64,000 nucleotides of DNA, from the NCBI GenBank assembly GCA_025084515.1, contig JAJAGP010002241.1:42501-106500 (forward strand), read 5' to 3'. The position numbers were made by a program, and so were the translations under genes. The stretch comes from Ancistrus triradiatus (taxonomy: Eukaryota; Chordata; Actinopteri; Siluriformes; Loricariidae). A model generated the notes under the pieces. That model made no database searches. It saw nothing but the letters and a program-made list of their open reading frames with translations, and was not told the DNA's origin. The stretch's first letter is position 1. The number at the start of each line of letters is the position of its first letter. Below are positions 1-12,000 of the stretch, piece after piece.

Positions 1-79
1 GCTAGTCATTAGGGCATTATGGAACCCACTGTTGGCTGTACAGACACTATATATTAAATCCATAGGAGAAAATGCTTAC

Positions 80-3000
80 GGCAGATTTCAGGTGTTCTCC
101 AGGCCACACAGACTCCAGCTTCGTTACAGGCTTGAGCATAGGCTGCCACAGCAGTGCAGAAACACTCACAGTCTCCACCAGTGTCACAAGCACATGAGTC
201 TCTCACACAGTTGTCAAAATAGGGAAGCCATTCCACCTGTCCATACACATATTTTACAAAACAGGGTCTCTAAGAGTCTCCACAAGCTTTTATAAGGGTT
301 ATTCAATGCAAATAGCCTTCTAGTGTACCTTGCTGTGGCATCTCCTGAAAATGGGGGATTTGATGATGCTGCACTGCATTTTTGCCCAATTGTAGCGGTT
401 GGGAGTTGCAATACATGGATTAAATTCTGGAATAGTATCAGGACACTTGCTGTCGATTTTCCAGCTGTTTACAAACTCCAGAATATCAGAAACCTGCAGC
501 TGGCTTTGGGTGGTGAAGTCATCCATGCCATTTCCATTGAAGTTTCCACATAACCCACAAACCTTTCCCTAGAGTGCAGAAATGTGTATAGAAAGCACTG
601 AGACTGAATCCATTGACTTCAGAATTTGGTTGATAAGTCAATTTTGCTCATGTGGTATATGAACGAAAAGCTGTCCTTTTTTTTTTTTTTTTTTGCAAAT
701 TTGGTGGTACACAAAGTTTTTCCAACTCTAGCTCCAAATTTTCACTCATTCAAATTATTTTCAACTAGAAATCCAGTACTTTTAACTCACCATATGCTGG
801 GGCTGCAGAATGATGCGGACTGTTGTTTTGCGGTCCCACAACACGGAAAGGCCGATTTTAGCCTCAATTAGATAGTACATACCCACAGATGTCACACTGA
901 ATTGCAAATTTGGGCCAGTTTCAAGTTCACTCTGTATTATAGCGCCATCTTTTAATTCCAGCTGTGTTCTCTGTTGAGATGATTAAGTGTCATAGTATAA
1001 GTAGATATATGTACAGAAACCATAAGAGACCAGAGTTTCTTGGAATAGTATAATTACAAGTATATATTATTATATCTTATCACATCTTTCTTGTGATCTC
1101 AAATCACTTGTCATCATCATGACATAACATGGTGTGTTCTTCAGAAGCATAGCATAATTTTCAAGCTCTCAAAATAACAATACTTTCCTGTGATAAGGTC
1201 TTAACTGTATTTGTTTTTCATTTTTGTAAGGATGTCTTTTTTTGTTGTCAATCAAGAGCCAATATACATTTTTTCACAATGATGACATAACATTTCTCTA
1301 ACAAACCATAAATCTACTTTACAGTCCTATGTTGAATTGTTCAGATGTGAAGCACATCTCAAATTAACTATGCTATCATGGAAAAACCTGATAACAAAAT
1401 TTGTTATGTTGTGATAATGACGTTTCTAACTGACGATCTTGGGAAAACTACAATTTATAAAAAAAATCACGAACTCAGAATCATAGGATAACAAAGTGCT
1501 GATTTATCAAGCTCATGAGAAAGTCATCAAGAAATTGTTGTGATGAAGACAAATAAAGAGCATGAATAAAATTCAGTATAAAGGACAATCAGGCATAAAC
1601 ATATGAAAATGAAGACATAAAAACAAATGTAGAAGTTCAAAAATAAGAAATCTTTCAAATAAAAATATATTTAATTAATTAATTACATAAAAGTCCACCA
1701 TGAGTGTAATAAGTGATCAGTACTTACTCCCAAAACAATTCGAACAGATTTGGAGCAAGTGGTCCCAGTGGTCCCACATGGTACATTTTCTGTGATCACA
1801 TGGAACATGCCTTTCTCTTGGCCACACTTGTTCTTTTAAATAACAGAAAGCAGTATTGTTAAAAAACAGGAACTCTAACAGTAACTATATCACATTAACC
1901 AAATACATTACTTAGCTTATGTACAAAAGCACTGTTATTACCCTACATCATTATATCTGCATATCAACGAAACATACCAGGGTATTAGCGCCAGAAAGAA
2001 CTATTGGTATCATTATGTACCTGAACAGCTATGTAACCACAGTCTCCATTAAAGCCAAACTTCCGCTTGTCAAAGGTTTTGTAATGTCCACTGCCATAGA
2101 TGACGCAGGTGCCAGGGCATTTTTTGTTTGTGCATAGCCACTTGCCATTTTTACAGGTGCTGGAAAAGAAACAAAATAAGTAAATCATTTTAAAGACATA
2201 ATTAATACACTTACTATTGCTGAAATATCTACATTACTATAAATTGCTATACATTACATTACTATAAATTTCCATAATACGTTTTGCTTCGGCTAATATG
2301 AATTCATTTTAATACTGTATTAATGCACCCCTTATTTTTAACAAGTGTTTAATAAATACTTATTAACATACCATTTATTGCACTCTTCTGTTATTTCTGA
2401 TCCTGCAGCATGAAAGTGATCATTGTGTCTGCAGGGGCATTCATGCTTCATAACACAGTGACCTCGTCCATCGTCCATAAAATCAGTGGGACACTTACAT
2501 CCTGACACACAGCCTGCAAGGTACTGAAATCAGAGTAAAAATGTCATTAGAAATGAAGTTTCTCACCATTAAATGAAGTAACACGGCAGGATGAAAATCC
2601 ATTTAAATCAATGAAAGCATACAAAAATGATACAACTAGGCAAATTAGGGTTCAAATTGCATAATTGCTGGAAACTGAAACACTGCCATGTGGAACTACC
2701 AAACTGCCTCGGCACCACCCAAGAGCCTTATATTTTATTTGATAGTTTCTTCTACAACTATGTCATTGGCTAAACAATGAGGTGAAAGAAACACACCTAT
2801 TGAAAAGCCTTTATTTACAAATTTATTCACTTATTTCCAGTTATAGAGGACCTTAAATATTTAAATAGGGAGAGTCCTGAAACTGATCTGACAAAACTGT
2901 ACTGTACTAAAAACTGCACAATAATGTGTGTCATTTGGCTCTAAAAACACAAATAAAACATATGGTTTGACAACACCAGCAGTATTTTGTATTGAGTTAC

Positions 3001-6000
3001 TCATAATTATCTTAGATGACTAGGATAGCTGTATCTCCCCTGATGTTCAGCTATTCTGGTTTTTACCATTTATTTCAATAACAGGTTACAAATACCTGTC
3101 TACACAGGGGTCCATATTGGAGCAAAATGTAAATATTAGCTAATATTAACCAGCTGGTTATATAATTGGAAACTTATAGGTAGTCTGCTAAATCTTCAAT
3201 AATAGTTCCATGAAATCAATTTCCAATAAAAGGCATATATTCTACCTATTATACATTTATCATTATTAACAGATCTTGTTCACATACAAAGAGTTGTGAA
3301 TCGTGACCTGCTGCTTTTGGCATGGATAGATTATTATATTTTTGCAATGAGACCTTTTCTAACATGACTCAAAACTATCAGGACAAACAACAACACTTTA
3401 AGTCTGTGTTTGTATCCATTTAAGAAAATGACAGGCCTTTTTACAAGTCATATGACAATTGGCTCCTTTATGCTGGACTTCCTATAATGCAAGCCTCAAT
3501 CTTGAACATTACATGCCATTTTATTCACATTCAACAGCAAACCACTAAGAAATGAGAATACTATTAAAAACATCTGTGGCTTTTGGAAGTACATTTAGAT
3601 CTTTGGAAACATCTGCAAATTTAATAAAAATAGATATTGGCCATTTCAGCATTGAAGGACAATTATGAATTTGAACATTTGCCAAAGGAAATTTTACATT
3701 CTGTTATTTTTATCACTACATTAACTTTGAAAAGTAAAACTATACAAAGTTGACATTTTCTGGGTTAAATGCTATTTAGATAAGTAGTTTTGCCGCATTA
3801 AGCTTTTAGGATTTTGTTCTACATAACTTTTTTTTTTAAAATAAGTTTTAATGTTAAAGGCAAGAGAGAACTTATGTAAATTTGTTTAAGAAATCTCTGC
3901 TGTGTTTTACATTTCAACCTTAAATGCCTTGCCTGAACTTGTGTCAAAAGGTTCTTTCTGTGTTCCAGTCATGGCAATCATTCAATAGCCTCAACACTGT
4001 TACAAAAAAGCACTAACAGGGTTGACGATAAAAGGTTTGACAATTAGAACGCTAAATCTGACATAGCTGTCAGTCTGGTGAATCACATGGCAAGGCAGCT
4101 CGTGTACTCACAAAAGATTTTAATAACAATTTCATATATGTGTGAAAGTCACAAAAATGTTATTCTTATGTGCATGATTTAAGTCTAACAGATAGGTCAA
4201 ATGTACACAGTTATGGCTACAAATGTGACTGACAAAGAACTAACTCACCATGCATTGCATGTTAGTCTTCTTTGTAGAGAAATTAATCTCTTATTAAGAA
4301 ATTATCTCTTAAAGACTCAAGGCAAAATATTACAATATTCTGAAGTATTTCCCTCCATTTTAACAGACTGAAAATTAAAGTCAAGTTTAAAATTATATTT
4401 TTTCTGCATTAAAATATATATTTTCTATTTTGGTATCAATATGATCAATATGATTTGTTTCTCTCTATTATGCTCAAGTATGCTGTTTTAATGGACTTGC
4501 AACTTTTGAAAACATTTCTAATATTCATGCCTGAAAGTAACAGTAATACTGACTATTTTATGGTAGAACTGTCTGTTGAAATAGATGATGTGATTTGTTT
4601 TTTGTATTTGTAAACTATGTGTGTTATATTCATTAAATTGTCATAGGGACAGGGAGCGTCATCAAATATAACACCCATACAATAAAAATCCAAGCTACTC
4701 ACGCATTCAGTATTCTCCTGTCCACATGTTTGTACACATTCTAACCCATGCTCATCTGGCCTTGCTTCACTGCAGTTAAAGAAGACTTTTGGAGCAGAAC
4801 AGTCTGAAATATGAAATATGTACAGTTTGTAAGAACATCATGCAAAATGTACAGACTTGTAATGTTAATATTCATAAAAGGGAGGTTCCTTTTTACCATC
4901 ATGTTATGTCCTCCTAATCTCCGTGAATGCAAATTTACTCACCAGCAGTTTGAGATTTCCAGGACTGGCAACGAAGCTTCCCATTAGTACAAACACTGAA
5001 AAGACAGGTCCATCATACCATTACTAGCTTCACCCATGTGCCATATACAGTGACAGATGCCATTAATACAAGTAACGAGTGGAGAACAAAAGAGCTTCTT
5101 AAAAAAGAAGTTACAGGTCTGTGAGAGCCAACAGTCTTGCTTGTTTGTGGGTGACCAAATACTTATTTTCCACCATGATTTACAATTAAATTCCTTAAAA
5201 ATCCTACAATGTGATTTCCTAGATTTTTTTTTCTCATTTTGTCTCTCATAGTTGAAGTGTACCTATGATGAAAATTACAGACCTCTCTCATCTTTCTAAG
5301 TAGGAGAACTTGCACAATCAGTGTCTGACTAAATACTTTTTTGCTCCACTATATCAGATCTGGAATGTCACTGTTAATAATACTATTATTATTACTATTA
5401 CCAGTGCTCATGATTGATGTTGATTGATTTGCCAGCTGGAATGTGTTCTCCATTGTAATAACAGGGGCATTTTTCCATGGGTACACAAACACCGCTCTCA
5501 TCCTCATATAGCCCATCTGGACAGGCACACCCATCCACAGGCACATAGTCAGTGCTGCAGCCCTGGCGTTCTGAGCTGAGGGAGTCACATGTGCGCTGGC
5601 AGTCCTGAAGCTTGTAGAAGAAAGTTTGAGAAGCTGGACAGCTTTCAGCATACTTCTCTATATTTGTATAAAAGTGAGGGGAAAACTAGGTTAAGTCTAT
5701 CAAATGCATTGTTGAGCTTTTGCATCCAATGCTATTATTAAGGGAGTTGAGTAAAGGATCCTACCACAGACAGTTTCTCTCCAACCTTGCAGAAATACCC
5801 CCTTTGCTGAACAGGCCCGCACATAGGAGGAGAAGACAGCACACAGACAGTCCTCGCTCTTCTGACATGTGCAGCTTGAGTACATACACCTCTGTACATA
5901 AAGTTGAGTATTTAAGTAAATAGTTGAAACTGAACATTTGAAATATGATTTACAAATTTTGTCAGTGAGCTAACAAATTAGTAAATTAAATTAACTTTTC

Positions 6001-9000
6001 AGCTAATCCTAGTTCATAGTTTTAAAGGGTGAGATGCTGAATGTCCAAAATACCTTGTAGTAGTTTTCTGGGTTAACATTGGAGTGGCATTTGGCAAAAA
6101 GACCTTCTGTCTCCTTCAGTTTAGAGCACCAATGCATCGCGTAGTTCTCTAAAGACATTATTAAACAGTACAGCAACTTAATTTCTCTGGGACCATTGAC
6201 AGGAACAGCATATCTAGAGAATATATGGGTCAAAATGCCATCACCTTACTTTAAGTTTATTTTTCTGAAATACTGACCATCATTTATTAATGCATGTTTA
6301 TGTGTATGAATAAATCTTAATATCAATATGAGTTGTTTTAATGATTATCAATAAGTCAAACGAACAATGACTCTGGGTTATGCTCTTATAGCAAGTAATT
6401 ACATCCTAAAATCAACCAACAGACACTGACTAAAAATGAAGTAAAATTTTTGAATGAAATAAAGCAGTTCTTTTTATTGCAGTAAAACAGATCCCCACTT
6501 CGGTATTTACTCACACACTCAATCAGTTCTGTGTGTGTTTCCAGATCGTTTAAGATTTTTCACAGATTTTCTTTCATTTCGAGATCTTACTCGGTACATT
6601 CCATTGTGGCTTTCTTGGTCTGATTGCATTGCCTTTAACTGAAGATGTTTGATGTGACATTACAAGCATAGAGCATAGAGCACAGAACAGCATGGTGTTT
6701 TGGAGTTTTGATGTCTCACCACTCTCTATGCTATAACTGCAAGGGTCATCAAGCCTCTCAGTGCGGTCAAGGCAGTTCGTCTGAGCCTTCCATGAATTAG
6801 CAAAGGAGGTAGATGTTCCTTCTGTTACGCCATGTGGAGTCATCAGTTCATCAGACAACACCATGTTAAAGTTGCCACACAGACCTGAACCAATACAACG
6901 CATAAAGAAAAGGTTTGTACGGGTTAGTGCATAGAAAATTTAAGCCAGGATTCTTTTCACACACAGTGTGTCTCTATTAAGGGTAAGTATTGATCGAAGG
7001 CAGATGTATTGTATTGCTAAATATAAACTGTGCAGATTAAAGCTAGATAAACTTCCATGTTAATAATTATTATAAAGAGCTTTGTAAAGCTTTGTGAGAT
7101 TTGTTATTAATAACAAATAGATAAACATTCACCGCATGTCTTGGTCTGGAAGCTCTCATCCAGGGTGATGTACAGCTGCATGACTGGAACCAGCTGCACC
7201 TGCAGTTGAAGCCCAAAAGAAGTCTGCAGTATGATGTGAAAGGATGATGGTCTGAACACAGTGAGCTCAGCTGGGAAACAGAGAAGTATTGGTTGTAAAT
7301 ATTTGTATCTGTGTTCTGTCTCATACTTTTAGTAACAGCAACTTGGAACTGAGTTAAGAGCTTTGCATAAGGGTGCAGTAATAGGAGCTTGGCAGTAGTG
7401 CATCAATGTCAGTTACGCAGAAAATATGTAAAACAAACAGGCAAATATAACTGTAAATGTACAGTATAGTCATTCCACATGCTTAATTCATAAAATATAT
7501 TTTGTACATATTCTTTTGATATATAATTAATTGTGCTTTGTGACCATACACAACAAGGAACGTAGAAATACTGACATAAATTGCTCTTACCTGTGGTGTA
7601 AGGAAGGGTTATATCTCCATTGTACCTCACTGTGCCATCATCTTTGATGATCAAGGGCTGGAAAACCAAAATATTTTATCATGTTAGTCTGTATTATCGG
7701 AATGTTTAATATTTGAACAAAATTATTGAGTGCTGTTTCTCAGTTACCAGTAAATTATGTGATGTATTACATTTGCAAAGGTAATATACAGTACATGAAC
7801 TTAGTGTGTATTTTTAGTAGGTTTTAATAGTAATCATATGACACAGTGGAAGACTTAATACGCACATTACTCCTGTCGTTGTTGAATACTAATGCAATGG
7901 ACTTCAGGCAGGTGTCTGTTTGCTGGCTGCCACAAGGAATGAGCTGACCCGCAATAATGAATGTATTGTCTACGCAGTCCTGAAGAAATAAGAAGAGGTG
8001 TGTGAAAAATACTACATTGTGTGTTTATATTCAATGGAAATGATTATGACAATATTGCAATATGTAGCAAACATTTCCTTCAAGACTGAACATCACAAAT
8101 GTCTCTGTATTATAGCCATTTGCTATACTCATGAACAATGATGTAGAGGAACACTCTAGAACTGTCTATATTTCTGCGTAAATATTAAACATCATCATGA
8201 AAGTAAGATAAAAGTAGATACAGAGAATCCAGTTAATTGGTTATTTGTTTAATGAAGAAAGTCAGTGATCAAATATTACAAAAAAATCGCTTTATTTCTG
8301 TTTAAATGTGAAGTGTTATGTATGGAGAAAGGAAAACACTGCATTCAAGCATTAGAACCTTGTCCGTTATGTAATATGGTGATGGAAGTATCATGGCTTG
8401 GGTGTGTTTTGCTGCATATGGGCCAGGACAGCTTGCCATCATGGCTTGCCATCTCTGATGAAACAATGAATTCTGAATTATACCAGCAAATTCTAAATGA
8501 AACTACTAACACAGCTTCTCAAGAGAATATGGGTCATCACAATGACTGTAAGCACACAAGTTATTCTACCAAAGGATAATTAAAGAATAAACTTGGTGCT
8601 TTAGAAAGACCAATTCAAAGTCCTGACTGTAATTCAAAAGAGATGTTGTGGAAGGACCTGAAGTGAGCGGTCCATATGAGGAAACCCACCAACATCCCAG
8701 TTGTTCTGTATGGAGGAATTGGATCAAATTCCTCCAAGCCGGTGTGCAGGACTGAGCAACAGTTACTGGAAATATTTATTTGCAGTTATTGCTGCAAAAG
8801 AGGATAATACCAGATACTGATAGCAAAGGTTCACATAGTTTTGCCTCTCACGAATATGTAATATTGGATTGTATTTCTCAATAAATAGGTAACCAAGTAT
8901 AACATTTTGTCTAATTTGTTTAATTGGGTTCTCTTTCTTTACTTTTAGGGCTTGTGCGTAAATCTGTTAACGTTATATTGTATTAGGCTATATTTATGCA

Positions 9001-12000
9001 GACATATAGACAAATCTGAAGGGTCTACAAACATTCCAGTACCACTGTAGACTAAGGGAAACATACATAAACAGGCCTTTTACAGTGGACTTAGTCTCGT
9101 TTTTCCTTCTAGTGTTTGTTTGATTGATTGTGCAAAACCTCATTGACTTCTTTCACTGCAAATGTGAAGGACATAAACTCTCAATCTACTAACAGTGGTT
9201 TACTTACCTTTGAAAGAATATAGTAGCAGTTTCCATGGAAGGTAAATTCTTTGCCATCAAACGTTGTGAGGTGGGAACCCTCCTCTACAGCACACATGCC
9301 TGGGCTGGGCAAACGCTTACAGCTCCATGTCCCCTGCTGACACACACTGGGGACACAACACAGTAAGGCTGGAGCCAGACAAGCCAGTAGGAGTGTTGGG
9401 GAGGCGGGGCCTTCTTGTTCCCCTCAAAATTTTGAGAAGGGTATAACAGTGGTATAAATTAGATTTGGCTGTTATTATTATTATTATTGGAAAATGTTAC
9501 CTTTATATGATTATGGTTATGTACTCTGGAGGGAGGAAGGCGGAGTTTCACATGCCCACGACACCCCCCTTCCCATTTACGTACAGTCAGTGATTTTGTC
9601 GCGAGATTTAACGACTTTTCAGACCCATTAACATTTACGTTTACATTTATGTCATTTAGCAGACGCCCTTATCCAGAGCGACTTACAATTCATACACTCT
9701 TACAATCCAAGCAGTTGTGGGTTAAGGGCCTTGCTCAAGGACCCAACTGTGGCAGGCTGGCAGAGGTGGGTTTTGAACCCTCAACCTTCTGGTCCACAGT
9801 TCAGTACCTTAACTGTTAGGCTACCACAGTCCCTCTAGAGAGATTGTTTTTCTTTTTTTTTTCTCAAAACAACAAATAACGAACAATGATTAATAGTGAC
9901 TTTTTGTATAAACCTTAGCTATTTTCCACCGAAAGGAATAGCCAAAACGGGTGAACTAAGCAAGAGGCCCAGCTCTCTCTCCGCTTCTCCCCTGTTCCGG
10001 TAGACGGAATAGCACAGTGCAAGGCATTTCACACAGACCTGAATAAGTATAGCGCATAGTTTAATTCCATTTTTGTCTTTTCGTGAATTTCATTGAATGA
10101 ATCACTAACATATATACTGTTGTTCTTTTGAGATATGCACATAGTTTATTTGGCCTGTACAGCGAGTAAAAGAGAAGCAAAGAGACGTCAAATACCATCT
10201 GAAACCAGGTAGCATGTAAATACAGCGTGATGACGTCACTTATATGCAAATTAGTGCATTATGTCATCTAGCCTGGCGCCAGCCTGTGAGATGAAAGTTG
10301 AGATGAAAGCCACACCACTGGGGTCACCTCACAGTTTAAGGTACTGCCCACATTCTTCAAAATAACTTTTGCACACTTTTTTTTGGTCAAATACTAAATA
10401 ATGAGTTTTATTACCATTCTTTGTCTTCTTTGAGTAACACATCTCCAGAATTGTACGCTTGGTTGTGTATACACTGGCACTTCTCTTTAGGGATACAGCC
10501 TGTCTCAGAGATATCATCGAACACAGTACCTGCAGCAGCCAAGTCACGCAGACACAGATGTATGCACACACAACACAGACACACGCACATTTTTTACCAC
10601 AGAAAATGCAGATTTTCAATCATATTACTTGTTCAGCAATGTGCTGGCATATTTTGCTTGTCAGGTAATGTGTGCATGACTGACCCGGTGGGCAGAAGCA
10701 GCCATCCATCTTGTGTTCCCCACATAAGGAGCTGGTGTCAGTGTTTGTGCATGTGTCCATACAGGGGGAACCATTCTCAGAGTACTCCATGTTAAAGGGA
10801 CACTGTACAGCTAAATGAATAAAACACCAGCGATATATAGACATATTAGTGCACAATGTACTCAGCATGTACAACAGACTCCAGGGCTCAGACTCGGTTT
10901 TCATCCGCTTTTCCTGGTGAGGGTTGTGGTATGTACTTTGGTGTTTACTTATATTAGCTAAATAATCATAATTTACATGTCTTCATTGTAAGGGCATGTT
11001 ATCATAAACCTACAGGTCATACTAGGCAAAATTCTTAGAGTCATTCTAGGTATAAACAATAACGTAAAATCCACTTTTGTTGAATGAAACTTTACATTAT
11101 AACTGCACCGTTCTGAAGTTTAGAAGACAGTTGACTGGTCGGTTGTTCCAATCAACTTGTCAAGCTTGCCACAGTTTTTCTGTGCAATCTTAAGAGTGCT
11201 TTTTCTTTTCTTTTCTTTTTTTCATTTGAACAGCTAAACACAGCTCTTCTCTACACAGAACACGTAATTTATATAAAAAGTCTAGGATGCCTAACATTTT
11301 TGCACAAAATGATACAGGTATTTTAGGAGTGTTTTAAGCTAAACTTCATACCACAGAAAGTAGGGGTTCTCCAGTTTGGTGGCGTTCCCCCTGCGTGGGA
11401 GCACTGGCGGGAATATTCAGACAGCGTTGTGCAGGAAGCCTGAGTGTCCTCAACATCTCCTAGCTGAGCCCTGCATCGATCCACTACACATGCTTGAATA
11501 TAGGGCTCAGGATTCAGAACGTTCATACAGGAGGACCAAGCTTCACCATCCAGGAGCTCTGAGCAGGTTGTTCTCTGCACACAAGGCAAAAGTAACAGCA
11601 TTTAATAAAGAAAGGTTTCAAACAATCAAATTAAATCAGTAGCTGACTAATAATAAATACATCCAAACAAATTGGGTACACTCAACAAGTTGTGTTGTTG
11701 TGATCAGCATTCATGAAATTTAGGTTGGGTTTCCCTTATTTCTAAAGGAAAGTGACATACCATGCTGGGTCAGTCACAATTAAAAAAAAATTCAGCTTAA
11801 TTCAGCTGTGAACAAGTTCAAAGCAATAACATGATAGAAACATTTGAACATCTTACAAATGTTTGGCAGGTGTCGTTTGTGTTAAGGTCATCTTCAAAGT
11901 CTTCATAAGGATCCTCACAGTTGTCATTGGGGATGTTCACCCTGTGTTGGTTGCCGAACTCGGTGAAGCCAATCCTACGATCTGTAAGGGACAGGGGAAA

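Larger units (their letters stand above)
80..4995 (-). other. Mucin exons 17-24: D' and D3 (TIL, VWD3, part of C8)
   Basis: Exons 17 (4995-4943), 18 (4803-4703) and 19 (2523-2372) encode the linker and D' TIL module, with GCKCPTDFMDDGRGHCV. VWD3 is in exons 20 (2159-2021), 21 (1832-1728), 22 (970-791) and the first part of 23 (568-329). Its markers are GSGHYKTFDKRKFGFNGDCG, VPCGTTGTTCSKSVRI and VCGLCGNFNGNGMDDF. C8-3 spans exons 23-24. Exon 24 (236-80) contains CACDTGGDCECFCTAVAAYA, a highly conserved D3 segment, and ends WRTPEIC in phase 1 at the left edge of the window. The exon 24 acceptor (cag at 239-237) is the only one chosen mainly by frame. Confidence 0.88.

Noticed and set aside
8265..8579. 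104-codon ORF as a host gene
   Set aside because: Its second half is Tc1 transposase-like, so it is assigned to the transposon remnant.
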